Source: Pararge aegeria (taxonomy: Eukaryota > Arthropoda > Insecta > Lepidoptera > Nymphalidae). From it: a DNA stretch of 64,000 bases. How positions within the stretch are numbered: position 1 is the stretch's first letter; each line of letters opens with the position of its first letter. The stretch is taken from the NCBI RefSeq assembly GCF_905163445.1, contig NC_053201.1, positions 8,194,001 to 8,258,000 of the forward strand, written 5' to 3'. Below are positions 31,231 through 41,231 of this stretch, piece by piece. The position numbers were made by a program, and so were the translations under genes. The notes under the pieces are model-generated. The model ran no database searches, was not told where the DNA came from, and saw nothing but the letters and a program-made list of their open reading frames with translations.

Positions 31231-32299
31231 AAATTAAAATAAAAAAAATAAGCGTCAGCTTTTGGTGGACTCAATTTTTGGGGGACAAAACTAGTTTATT
31301 TATTTTTGAATGCCTATTAATTTATGCAATCTCTGCAACGCAGTGTTTGTGTATAATTTTAATAATATGGACATAATGTGAAGTTATAATTAAACGTCGA
31401 TATGTAGTGCCACGAAAGTTCATTATAGCTCAATGTAACTATACTATACAATGAACATTAGTAAATAAATAGCTAAATTTGATAAATAAACGGCGAAAAC
31501 TAAGCAAAACTGTACGGTGCTACTTATAATTTCTTCTGTCATTATTCAACAAACAAAACTGATATTCAAAAATGCGCATTGTACGCACATTTTGCTCCAT
31601 CACCAGAGATCCCTCGGAGTACCAAAGTTTTATTCTTATAACATGAACGATGGTTGGCTCTCATACAAACTTTCATCCCCTATTTTAGGTCCGCCCTGGA
31701 ACCTATCTTAGGACCTTGTGACTCATGATAAAAAACCTAACCACTAGCCAACGATGCACTTTCATCGGACAGTTTAACGTCACAGAACTAATGATAAAAG
31801 GTATATGCGTAAAGTACTAACGAAAAAAAAAAGAAGTGGTACTTTTCGTTCTGCATCATATTATATCTAATGTTTGAGTCTACGTCATCTGAAAACTTTT
31901 ACGTAATATTTTTTACCCTGTTACGAGTCGGGAACATCCTAAACCCCTAAAAAATTCATGTCACGAGTGCCTGCGAAATGAAACGGAAGGTCCGGCCAAC
32001 AAAGGCCGCATTCGGTTTCAATTTCAAGTTTTTAGTTTACCTTTGGCTCTCATATTTTACTATGGCCAGACTTTTTCTATTCATAGATCATAGGAGATTG
32101 GGAGTCATTTTTGTCTCTAGTAAGTAGTCATTATCATGTCCATTGTAATGTTTATATTATTTATCTCTATATTATTTTCACTTGTACGCTAATAAATGTA
32201 AATGTAAGTCGTGGGATAAGATAAAATTTTGTCTTTTTGCCGGGGAGAAAGAGAATTGAGAACATACAGAACCCTCATTCAGCACGCAGTGCATTGTGG
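31231..32299. other. Unannotated stretch
   Basis: GGCTCTCATACAAACTTTCA at about 31653 is a motif I associate with common lepidopteran repeats, but no copy in this window allows delimitation. Confidence 0.35.
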
Positions 32300-32378
32300 C
32301 AAAAACTTTTATTATGAAAATTAAACTTAATTTGTTATATAATAAAAAAATATACTCCGCGAAAAGCAGGAGAATCTG
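32300..32378 (+). mobile_element. Foldback-element arm
   Basis: TTTTATTATGAAAATTAAAC, then TATACTCCGCGAAAAGCAGG and GAGAATCTG match one arm of 13543-13735, split by a short AT insertion (ATAATAAAAAAA). Confidence 0.7.
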
Positions 32379-32918
32379 CTTCTTGCTTGGAATAATTTTA
32401 TTCTCATGAACTAGATAGGTCACTCATACTAAATAGGTAACTGCTAGTAAAATAACATAAGTTACTTGCGTAAGATTGTGATGACAGTATCTACTACATA
32501 CCTCCCGAAGATTTTATTTTATTTATTTATTTCATTAGATATACTTACCAACGATACACTGTATTATCATTAATCATTTTAGATTATAGTTTATTGTCCG
32601 AGTACTAACTCTACTCACTTACAGGTATACACAACATTGAAATAAGTCCGGTTAAAAATAATTAAATTAAGTCAAAAGCAAAAATAGTAAGAATAAAAGA
32701 ATTTATATTAAACAAATGAAAATATAGATTCAAATTAAAAAAAAAAAAATTAAAAATATTACTCTAAGTTTAATTTCGCCTTAAATCTAATTAAAGTGTC
32801 ATGAAAAATGTCAATGTCAGGGTTTTTTAGGTTGTTAAAAAGATTAAACGATGGGTGCCTTATAGAAGATAAATATAAGGTAATAAACCATATTTTATCT
32901 GTTTCTTACAGTTTAATT
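32379..32918. other. Unannotated stretch
   Basis: No recognised element. Confidence 0.35.
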
Positions 32919-33000
32919 ATCATCATCATCATTTTCAACCACTATAGTGTACGGGTCTTCTCTCAGATCAGAAGGTTATGGGCGGTATAGTCCTTAAAAG
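32919..33000 (-). mobile_element. SINE-B 3' end
   Basis: ATCATCATCATCATTTTCAAC, GTGTACGGGTCTTCTCTC and AGAAGGTTATGGGCGG. Only about 80 bp of the 3' end is present. Confidence 0.65.
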
Positions 33001-33029
33001 TTGACCGACTAATCACGAAATTCATGAGT

Positions 33030-33375
33030 TGCAATACCTTAGTTTGTTTGTATGTTTGAACATGAACGCGTCGAAATTAACAACTACTGGTCCGATTTGA
33101 ATTTTTTTTTCTCCGTGTTGGATAGCCTATTTACCGAAAGAGGCTATATATATATCATCACGCTCAGACCAATAGGACCAACGCACTAATGAAGAATTTT
33201 TCAAAATCGGGCTTTTTATCCCATTTGAGAGCTTCCGCTGCGTAAACGGTTAAAGTTTCGATAAAATCATGTATCACAAGTTGTTATCTTTTAAAAGTTC
33301 TAAAAAAAAAGTCCGGGACTGCATATGTCTATCTTTTAAGGAAGACTTATACACGGACGAAGTGGCCGCTATTTT
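33030..33375 (+). mobile_element. Helitron-like short element, GTTGGATAGCC subfamily
   Basis: TTTGTTTGTATGTTTGAACATG, TACTGGTCCGATTTGAATTT, GTGTTGGATAGCCTATTTA, ATATATCATCACGCTCAGACC, CCGCTGCGTAAACGG, and finally ACACGGACGAAGTGGCCGC. I recognise the order as a common butterfly repeat with a GGACGAAGT.GC 3' side. The terminal CTAG is not visible. Confidence 0.5.
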
Positions 33376-34164
33376 TATATACATAAGTTTACTTCCACCG
33401 TATTCGTAAACGTTTACAGTGCCTTTTGTCCTAAAAATTAGAGACCTGCTTTTGCTGATTATACTATCGAGATTTGAAGAACTTTTGAGATTAGAAAATA
33501 TACCCACCTGCTTCTTTGGCAGACCTTGTTTAAATTTTTACGAAACGCAAATTTATTTAACGATATTCCTCCAAAAAAGGTAAGGTTGTTTCGTGTGAAA
33601 GTGAGAAAATATTCGTGGACGTTTTCCCAAGTTTAAGTTAGACGAATGAATTTGTAAAGAGCACGGGAATTGTTCCTATATAAATAAGTTTGCTTGAATC
33701 TTTAAGTTTCGGGGAGAACTTTTTGTACACAAACCGTAAATGCAAACTAGCAGATGTCTGAAACTTGCGCAATTCAAATTCAAAATTCATTTATTTTAAA
33801 TACTTTTAAAACTTTAAATCTGTCTGTTTGTCACTACAAAAGGTGGTTAGGTAAAAATACAAATTCTACCATTAGCAATTTTCTAACATCGACTTTTTAC
33901 GTGTTTTTTCGCCGAGGATACATAAATATTATGAAAATTTAATTAGACAAAGTATTTGCAACGTAATGTAATGAAACCATTTCGCGAAATTTTCTTAAAT
34001 TACATTCAACGGCAACAAAAGCAGTCATATAGTTAGAGCCGTATCCGAGATACCAATACGAAATACATTCATATACTTCAAGAATTCAATGTTAAACTGC
34101 ACATGCTAATGTAGCTTCATCAAATATTAGATTATGTAAATTTTGTATAAAAATAGTTCTTGAT
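33376..34164. other. Unannotated stretch
   Basis: No recognised element; the small frames lack motifs. Confidence 0.35.
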
Positions 34165-34535
34165 GAAAAATTCATCATCATTTCAACCCATTACCGATCC
34201 ATTACAAGGTACGGGTCTCCTCCCACAATGAGAAGGGTTTAGGCCGTAGTACACGACGTTGGAAACAAGCGAAACAAGCCGGGCCTAGGATTTTGGAACT
34301 CCTTATAAAAGGCCAATGTCCAGCAGTGCACTTCAATCGGTTGAAGTGATGACGACGCTGGCCCACATGGATTGGTGGACTTCACACGCCTTTGAGAACA
34401 TTATGAAGAATGCTCAGTCATTAAGGTTTCCTCACTCACGTTAAGACGCACATAACTTAGAAAAGTTAGAGGTGCGTGCAGGGATTCTAACTCTTACCCC
34501 CGAAAGTGAAGTCCCCATTGCGCTATCACCGCTTC
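34165..34535 (-). mobile_element. SINE-B split by an RTE tail
   Basis: The left half (CATCATCATTTCAACCC, CCACAATGAGAAGGGTTTAG, CACGACGTTGG) and right half (CTGGCCCACATGGATTGGTG, CACACGCCTTTGAGAAC, reversed head CTCTTACCCCCGAAAGTGAAG, CTATCACCGCTTC) flank a 90-100 bp insertion. Removing the insertion makes the SINE continuous. Confidence 0.85.
34261..34351 (+). mobile_element. RTE-type LINE 3' end nested in SINE-B
   Basis: GGAAACAAGCGAAACAAGCC, TAGGATTTTGGAACTCC, GGCCAATGTCCAGCAGTGCA, TCAATCGGTTGAAGTGATGA reproduce the RTE tail of 18070-18170. ACGACGTTGG before and ACGACGCTGG after are a probable 10-bp target duplication, although the GATGACGACG tail blurs its edge. Confidence 0.8.
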
Positions 34536-35058
34536 ATATTAATCAAATATTGTACAGATGTAATGTGTTTAAATACATTGTTTATTTGTAACTGCATTCG
34601 TAGATCTAATATTTAATGTTTTACTCAAAATTACAATCATATTAATGAAATAAAATGTAATGGCGAAAATGAATAAATTTTTAAATAAAGCTTTCATGTA
34701 ATATTCTCGAAAGATTTCTGAGTTTTGGTGCGTGCGTGCAAACCTATTTAACATTCTGCATTATAAATGACCAAGAAAATTTTAATATGCGTAGGATATA
34801 ATTATCAAACATCAAACAGCGCAAGCCGTACACGTCTCTCTACGTACGATTAGCTTTATATCAGAGACATTTTCACTAAACTAACTGACAGTTGAGTATC
34901 TACTCAACTATCAGTTAGTCAATTCCAAATTTAGATTTAAACAACTATAACAATTACTAAATCTATGAATAAGATACCTATTCAAAACAGCTTTAACTAT
35001 TTTTTTTTTTTAATGTATGAATATGTAAAGAATTACAGAGAAATGAAAACCTTTCCAT
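34536..35058. other. Unannotated stretch with one 19-bp hairpin
   Basis: An inverted pair 34880-34898 and 34901-34919 (one mismatch, spacer TC, core AACTGACAGTTGAGTA) is the only structure noticed. Confidence 0.45.
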
Positions 35059-35118
35059 TCTGGAAGGAGACCGGTGCCCTGTAATGGGCCGGTAGCGGTA
35101 TGATATGATTATGATCCT
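35059..35118 (+). mobile_element. SINE-B 3' end
   Basis: GGAAGGAGACCGGTGCCC, TGTAATGGGCCGGTAGCGG and a TATGATTATGATC tail. Confidence 0.65.
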
Positions 35119-35754
35119 TTCCCTCGTCTTTTCTGAAGAGATACAGGAGTTCTACTGAATGAAATCAAACAAGTTTTGCATAGTGTTTTGTTTAAGTTGA
35201 ACTTATAGACAATTTTCATTAGAATTAAAAATTATAAGCTGTTTTAATTTTTTTGTTTTGCGTTTTGCGTATGTTTGTGCCCGCAAACTAAAAAAAAAAT
35301 TGTTGAGAGTTTACTTAATATTTATTTTTTAAACCTTGTATTATTTTATGAAAGGAGTTTGATAAACGTTAATTGTAAAGTTTCCGATCAAGCGGAAAAT
35401 CCTAAACGTCCAAGTGAACACTCTGTGTCTAACGTTACTCTGTTGAATGAGTTGTCCGATGAGATTATTCGGTACAAAATTTTCCTCGCTAAAATTTTGA
35501 ATATTTTTATAACGTAGTAACGTAGAGGTTCTCGAATCAGCATTTCTGATACTGAAGTTCTTCACAAAAAATTATAGATAACGGATTTCTACACATCTTA
35601 ATGACTTTGGTTTGTACCACGAAAGTATTAAAAAACTATCCATCCACTTTTAACGTGGGTTTCTGTCATTATTACTTGATAATAAGCCGTTACGTGAGCG
35701 TATTAACCAGAATAGGGTGGTGGGCTAAGCCCTATCTCTTTTATTGATGCTTTC
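35119..35754. other. Unannotated stretch
   Basis: The 80-codon frame at 35275-35517 shows no motif. No element recognised. Confidence 0.35.
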
Positions 35755-35893
35755 TCTCGTAGCTTTAGATTTAAGTTGGCGAACGAAGTTATCACCATCC
35801 CGTTACAATTATGTAAACAAATATGTATGAACGCTTCATAAGTGCCTGTGATAGGCCTACATGAATAAAGAAATTTTGAATTTGAATTTGATG
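35755..35893 (+). mobile_element. Family D, GAATTTG-tailed variant
   Basis: CTCTCGTAGCTTTAGATTTAA, GAACGAAGTTATCACCATCC, GAACGCTTCATAAGTGCCTG, TGATAGGCCTACATG and a GAATTTGAATTTG tail. It gives the uninterrupted sequence needed to see the inverted duplication at 29904-29935. Confidence 0.72.
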
Positions 35894-35983
35894 ATGATGT
35901 GTGAGTAGTATAATGTAGGATTGTATCTTTTTTAGATTGATACAGGTAAGTTTAAATAAACATTGTGCATTGTGTAGGTTTAT

Positions 35984-36198
35984 ATTTAGCGGTGAGCGCT
36001 GTAGTTTTAACGGGAAGCTCCCGGGTTCAATCCTCGCCGTGGCAATTTCTAATTTCTGAATTTTCTCTGATCTGGTCCGGCATTGGCTGCGGCAGGTTAC
36101 CACACTACCGACAAAAACGATTTATAGTATCTAAGACTGAATCGTCACTCACCACCATAAAGTTAAGGGTTAACTTGTAGCGGAATTAAAAAAAAATA
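35984..36198 (+). mobile_element. SINE-C, head to poly(A)
   Basis: The head TTAGCGGTGAGCGCTGTAG, the B box GGGTTCAATCCTCG, GAATTTTCTCTGATCTGGTCC, GCAGGTTACCACACTACCG, TTAACTTGTAGCGGAATT and nine As. The interior is shorter than the 15.6-kb copy. Confidence 0.8.
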
Positions 36199-36423
36199 TA
36201 CATTATTTAAAAAGCCTTGTAAAGTTACGTGACAAATAAATTTTAGATTGTGTCATTTGTGTTAAAGCTGCGTAAATCCAAGGCCCTGTGGTAGCTTAAA
36301 CGCGAAATCGCGTGTCTCGCCAACCGCGCCTTTTTGTTCGTGCTCCGTTAATGCAGATTGACACAGTGGTCGCCAGAAATATAATAAGTCAGTTTAAAAT
36401 TTCATTTTAATTTTTATTATTCA

Positions 36424-36612
36424 ACTAAAAGTTAGCCTTTGACTGTAGTTTCACCTACGATGGCAGTTATATTTAACCCATATCGGTATCCAGGCGACAT
36501 CGTACCGGAACGCCATATAATTTAGCGGTACGTCTTCTTAGGTAGAGTGGTAACCAGCCACGGCGGAAGTCTCGTACCATACCAGAGAAAATTCAGAAAT
36601 TATAATTAAAGA
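36424..36612 (-). mobile_element. SINE-C, 3' part
   Basis: AAAAGTTAGCCTTTGACTG, TAGTTTCACCTACGATGG, GCGACATCGTACCGGAACG, TAACCAGCCACGGCGG and ATACCAGAGAAAATTCAG. The reversed tail sits next to the plus-strand copy, so the two are tail to tail. Confidence 0.78.
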
Positions 36613-36644
36613 TTTCAAACTAAGATTTTCGTGGTCAATCAACA

Positions 36645-36895
36645 TTTCTTAAATATAGTTCAACGGGTACATACCACGATAATATTTTTGGATTTGTCGA
36701 TATTTCGACCCAGTTGCATGGATCGTGGCCACGCCGGGACTGCGTAGGTACGACATGTCAAGTTGGATGTCACGGGCAGAATCTGACTACCCGCTTTCGT
36801 GTTATTTTTGTCGGTATTACACGAACTGTTCGAACGACATACTACACTGACATCTTCACTTTTAATGAGAAGCTGTATAATGCTTTTTTACTATC
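36645..36895. repeat. Possible dispersed repeat (TCGATATTTCGACCC)
   Basis: GATTTGTCGATATTTCGACC and AGTTGCATGGATCGTGGCC are motifs I associate with repeated sequences in butterflies. The 125-codon frame at 36714-37091 spans this and the next element and is not gene-like. Confidence 0.35.
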
Positions 36896-37190
36896 AAAAT
36901 TAAGCTTAATTTGCTATACTCCGCGAAAAGCAGGAGAAACTGTGTGGTGTAATTTATCACTTCTTCAATCCCTATACTCCACACCAAACAGATCCTCGGC
37001 AATATACCCTCTACGCACGTTTCGCTCCGAAACCGAAGCATCCTCAGGAGATGTTGACTTTACAATGACTGACAATTATTCATTAACTTAACAATGACTT
37101 AACAATTATTCATTGTAAATATCATGGATTTCCGCAAAGTAACGCCTGCTTCTATCCGATGCTTTTTTGTTTTGCTTAATTCTACCACTG
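36896..37190 (+). mobile_element. Element sharing the foldback arm (longest copy)
   Basis: AAAATTAAGCTTAATTTGC, TATACTCCGCGAAAAGCAGG, CTTCAATCCCTATACTCCAC, GTTTCGCTCCGAAACCGAAG, CATCCTCAGGAGATG, and TTCCGCAAAGTAACGCCTGC, which also ends the 13.7-kb copy (13747-13768). No frame or TIR defines a class. Confidence 0.6.
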
Positions 37191-37221
37191 AATTCCAAAG
37201 ACTTATTAATGGGGCAAATTG

Positions 37222-37410
37222 GGATTTTGGATTTTTCTGGTCCAGTGAAGCCTTTGCCGTACCGAAAAAGAAGTGCCGCCAAGCGATTTAGCGTTCCGGT
37301 ACGTTTCTGAGTATAATACTTTTATTAAAACAGGCCACATCATACCCCTAACAGCTGCCATCTTAGGCACCGTAACTTACCATGTATTGAGATTGAAGTC
37401 AAAGACCAAA
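37222..37410 (+). mobile_element. SINE-C, partial
   Basis: ATTTTTCTGGTCCAGTGAAG, CCTTTGCCGTACCGAAAAAG, GCCGCCAAGCGATTTAGCG, TTCCGGTACGTTTCTGAG and TTGAGATTGAAGTCAAAG. Confidence 0.75.
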
Positions 37411-37872
37411 ATGTATATATGACCAAATAAAAGACAATGTTACCCATCATTTGTCATTTGTTGGTTAGGGTACCTGTACGTTTGTAAAACATGTTTTCTA
37501 AGGGAATTTTAGGATGTCCCATGGGATATTTTATTTAATTATTTTTAATATTTAATTTTGGGGAAATTAGAAAAAAGGAGATTCCTCCGAAAGTTATTAT
37601 CAAAAGCGATTTGATAAATATGCAAATTGGCTGATATGGATCTGATGGAGCCAGTTTTTTCAGCCTCTATGTGATCTCGCCAAAGGCTATTTCATTTTCT
37701 TTTGACCGAAATTGCCTCAATTTCGTATGCATACCTCTTTTTATTTTTGCTTTTAAAAGTTTATCTACACTTGTGCAAGTCCTAGTATAGCAAAGTTCGA
37801 CTTCGTATTGAGAGGTCCTAGTTTCGATAACCAGATTTGATTGCAAATTATTTGGTGGTTTTTATATAAATT
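37411..37872. other. Unannotated stretch
   Basis: No recognised element. Confidence 0.35.
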
Positions 37873-38130
37873 ATACTACAAGTTAGCCCTTGACTGCAAT
37901 CTCACCTACTTGTAAGTGATAATGCAGTCTAAGATGGTAACGTGCTAACCTGTTATCGGTTATGATAGGTTGTTATGTAAATCGCTTTGCACTACGTCTT
38001 TGCCTGTATGGAGGTAACTGGTCACGGCAGAAGCCTCTCACCAGATTAGACCAGAGAAAATTCAAAAATTACAAGCTCCCAAATTGCATCTGCTGAGGAT
38101 AGAACCCAACACCAGGAATGTCTTCACATC
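37873..38130 (-). mobile_element. SINE-C, nearly complete
   Basis: TACAAGTTAGCCCTTGACTG, AATCTCACCTACTTGTAAG, AATGCAGTCTAAGATGGTAA, GGTAACTGGTCACGGCAG, CAGATTAGACCAGAGAAAAT and a reversed head GAGGATAGAACCCAACACC. Fourth SINE-C in 2.2 kb. Confidence 0.8.
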
Positions 38131-38530
38131 AGTTATTTAGTTCTAAAATTAACGCTAGTGCTACCAGTGCCTCAAAAAGAAAAAGAAAACACATTTATTT
38201 TTTTACATTAAGTATTGTTTGTTCCTTAGTATGGTAAAACAGTGGTAAAACGTTAAATTTAATTTTGCTATTACTCACGAAAACCAGGCAAATCTGCACC
38301 TTACAATTTATAATTTGTCTGAACTCTTACGCACATTTAGATCTGACACCGATACATTCTTAGAACACGTTGACATTATAATTAATAATGGCGAAGTCAT
38401 AAAGAGTGCACAAGATCTATGTATAATGATTGAACGAATTAAATTATAGATTTGTATATAACAGAATCAGCAGCAATATTAGGTATAAGTCTAACTTAAA
38501 TATTAAAATACAGAAGCAAATTAATAATTT
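38131..38530. other. Unannotated stretch
   Basis: No recognised element. Confidence 0.35.
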
Positions 38531-38800
38531 GACGGCCGATTGGTGCGGTTTGCAGCGACCCTGCTTTCTGAGTCCAAGGCCGTGGGTTCGATTCCCACTA
38601 CTACTACAACTAAGTTTGTGTGATGAGCATGAATGTTTTTCAGTGTCTGGGTGTTTATATTTATATTCTAAGTATTTATGTATATTATTCATAATAATAT
38701 TCATCAGTCATCTTAGTACCCATAACACTAGCTACGCTTACTTTTGGGCTAGATGGCGATGTGTGTATTGTCGTAGTATATTTATTTATTTATTTATTAT
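38531..38800 (+). mobile_element. SINE-A, full-length
   Basis: The A-box region TGGTGCGGTTTGCAG carries changes, while the B box GGTTCGATTCC is intact at 38585-38595. An ACTACTACTACAACTAAG expansion replaces AACTGGAAAATG just after the head. The tail is (TTTA)n. Confidence 0.88.
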
Positions 38801-38857
38801 CTGTAGGTAAGTAGTGCGGCACCAGTTGCAGTGTGCGACATACTAAAGTAAATAAAT

Positions 38858-38963
38858 AAGCTTTGTGGATTGGGCCGAACTGCCAACGGTTCCACGTACG
38901 CGTGCTACGACCTTAAACGAGGGATATCTTCTGTTATCTGTGGAGTTATGTATATTGGATGAA
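38858..38963 (+). repeat. Direct-repeat unit 1 (AAGCTTTG.GG..TGGGCCGAACTG)
   Basis: TAAGCTTTGTGGATTGGGCC, GCGTGCTACGACCTTAAACG, TCTGTTATCTGTGGAGTT and TGTATATTGGATGA. A second unit at 39365-39476 has the same order and strand. Confidence 0.7.
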
Positions 38964-39364
38964 CGCGACGGTATCATGAGAGTAGAAAGTATCGCAATGC
39001 ATAACGTTACTAACGCTTTGCGTATTGGTTTGTAATACGTGTGGTGAATTCCATTAATTTAATATGTTTGTATCTACGAATATGCTCACTGGTTATTTCG
39101 ATAAAATAACAATTATTTACTTATGGGACATCGCGAATTTGAAAAACGAATTATTTGGTTTACTAAAAGTTTTATTTTATTTCTATTTCTTCAACACCTT
39201 AGCCCTCGCCATTGGCTGTTAAACGACTTTAAATTTGGGGATTCTTTAGTAAGTGTACGCGTTTAAGCGCCATAATTGAGGACAGCAAGGTCGCACCGGT
39301 TGAAAACTTTCGTTTTCAGGCATTGAGATAATTACGCCAACTGGTTTAGTCGATAATAATTGTT
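38964..39364. other. Spacer between direct-repeat units
   Basis: About 400 bp lying between the two units. No frame or known element. Confidence 0.35.
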
Positions 39365-39476
39365 ATAAGCTTTGCGGTTTGAGCCGAACTGCGGCCGTTT
39401 TCACGCACGCGTGCTAAAACCTTAAACGGTTAGGCATAAACATCTGTTTTCTGCGGAGTTTTGTGTATTCGATAGA
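39365..39476 (+). repeat. Direct-repeat unit 2
   Basis: TAAGCTTTGCGGTTTGAGCC, CGTGCTAAAACCTTAAACGG, CATCTGTTTTCTGCGGAG and TGTGTATTCGATAGA. Diverged from unit 1 but clearly homologous. It ends about 100 bp before the Jockey-like fragment. Confidence 0.7.
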
Positions 39477-39574
39477 TAGACTTTCATGAATGTCAATGAA
39501 GCACCATGGATGAGGTTAAAATACTACCTTCTTGCTTATTTTTTATAGGATTCCGTTCCTCGGTAATAGTCGCA

Positions 39575-39930
39575 CGGTCTCGGTGTTCGAACGCCTTTCG
39601 GTGTTCTGTAGGATATATTTCGGAGAGTGTGCTCAAAAACTGTTTGATTCCCCCTCACCTTTTTGCCATCGACCTGCGAGGCACCGTAAGGATCTGCATC
39701 CCTACGTGGTCGATATACCGCAGACGCGTACGAAGCGCTTCGCATTTTCGTTTCTGATCCGCACCGCTAGAATCTGGAATGCCCTTCCAGCTTCCATTTT
39801 CCCCAGAACCTACAATATGAGTACCTACAAATCTAGAGTGAATAGGCATCTTAAGGCAAACGCGCTGCATCATCGCTTACCATCAGGTGTGATTGCAGTC
39901 AAGCGCAAGTCTATGAACATAAAAAAAAAG
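39575..39930 (+). mobile_element. Jockey-like LINE C-terminus with poly(A)
   Basis: One open frame (39532-39957) contains VFCRIYFGECAQKLF, HPYVVDIPQTRTKRFAFSF, TARIWNALPASIFP and YNMSTYKSRVNRHLK. This is the conserved post-RT tail of Jockey-type ORF2 in Lepidoptera. No stop breaks it before about codon 141. The DNA 3' end reads GCTTACCATCAGGTGTGATT, GCAGTCAAGCGC and then nine As at 39920. The catalytic domains are absent, so it is a truncated, non-functional copy. Its 3' end is shared with SINE-C. Confidence 0.8.
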
Positions 39931-40111
39931 GTGTCTAAGGAGTATCTACGTATTTAAAATACATATTTGAAAAATGGCTTCCGAACACTGCACGAAGATT
40001 TAGTATTGAAAATGGCGTCATTGCTACAACGTTTCTAAACAAAAGTTCTGTAACGTCGCCCAATTTAGCAAGCGACATGTGGTATAAGCGACTGTTGGCT
40101 AGTCAATCGTT

Positions 40112-40328
40112 ATCATATAAACCCATTAACGGCCCACTACAGGGCACGGGTCGTCTGAAAACTCTCAGGCATGCAGGTTTCCTCGCGATGTTTACCTTCA
40201 ACGTTGAAGCAAGTGATATTTTAATTGCTTAAAACGCACATAACTTAGAAAAGTTAGAGGTGCTGGGATTCGAACTCGGCTCTCCGAAAGTGAAACCGAA
40301 GTACTAACTACTGAGCTATCACAGCTAT
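40112..40328 (-). mobile_element. SINE-B with internal deletion
   Basis: ACCCATTAACGGCCCACTAC, AGGGCACGGGTCGTCTGAAA, CTCAGGCATGCAGGTTTCC, TTCGAACTCGGCTCTCCG (reversed B box region) and CTGAGCTATCACAGC. The block from TCCCACAATG to GAGAAC is deleted. Confidence 0.84.
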
Positions 40329-40695
40329 ACACTCGTACTACTACGTGTAGTGAATACCTAGCTTTAGAGCTACGTTTTACGCATAGCGCATGTTATACTG
40401 GTTGTGAATAGAGGTAAAAGTTAGATCAATATTATGCCGGTAGTAAGGGCCAGTGACCGAGTGATGGGCGGTCGATATCTGCTACCCCACCTGACTTGCT
40501 ATATAATGATTTAATGGGGACAAAAATAATATTATACCTACCTACTTTGATTTACTAATAAAAGCAATTTTAAGTGTGACGGCACATATTATTTGTTGAT
40601 ACTACTGTTTTCTCATTTTGAACACTGACTTTTTTCGGCTTAGAACTCCGGCCCATTTGTCATCATCACCATCACCATCTTCCTCAACTCATGAT
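40329..40695. other. Unannotated stretch
   Basis: No recognised element; a TCATCATCACCATCACC run at about 40659 may be a decayed (GAT)n tail. Confidence 0.35.
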
Positions 40696-40730
40696 GCAGC
40701 TGTGAGACATTATTAATGTCTCACAGCTGC
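40696..40730. repeat. Perfect hairpin, 17-bp arms
   Basis: GCAGCTGTGAGACATTA (40696-40712) and its exact complement (40714-40730) around a single T. Confidence 0.93.
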
Positions 40731-40800
40731 CCAGAAACCACCTCTCTCGAAGTCGAGAGGGTTTCAGAGCATAGACTCACCCCGTTGTTACAATGCGACT
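40722..40800 (-). mobile_element. Family G repeat
   Basis: Read in reverse it has a CTCTC.AGTCGAGAG stem-like block and CAGCTGC next to CCAGAAACCAC, comparable to 5958-6060. The hairpin at 40696-40730 overlaps its 3' side. Confidence 0.4.
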
Positions 40801-40821
40801 TGTATGACTTTATAAATAGTA

Positions 40822-41229
40822 TGGAGGGTAGAGGTAAGGAGAGTCATCTTATATGGGAGAAAAGTTGAAAAAGAGTCCAGTTGTATGCGCTAAATAACAG
40901 TTCAAAAATCCTCCACAATGGCGCTGGTGGATGCACAGGGTATGGTATGAATGTAGCACTCGTAGATGAATTGAAGTATGCCATGAGTTAAAAAATTTAA
41001 TGTCATTATCGACTAAAGTAGTTAATTATTGAGAATTTCAACAACTTACGTTGTACAAAATATTGTGGTAAATATAACCTTACTTCCTTGTATCTCCATA
41101 CTTCCTTGTTTATTTTTCTTTCTTTCTTTTAAGAGTTACCCTGATGCAAATGTGGCGCCATCCTAATTTAATACATTTTGACGACACTTTTTCATATACA
41201 CAGATGACTCTCCTTACCTCTACCCTCCA
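40822..41229. mobile_element. 408-bp TIR element flanked by TA
   Basis: The first 28 bases (40822-40849, TGGAGGGTAGAGG...) and last 28 bases (41202-41229) are exact inverted repeats. TA lies immediately outside each end (40820-40821 and 41230-41231). A similar inner motif, GAAAAAG.GTC, follows both ends. There is no transposase frame. TA duplication fits a Tc1/mariner-mobilised MITE, though the end sequence is not one I can name. Confidence 0.8.
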
Positions 41230-41231
41230 TA

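Noticed and set aside
36714..37091. 125-codon plus-strand frame
   Set aside because: It spans a possible repeat and then the foldback-arm element, so the frame is a by-product of repeats.
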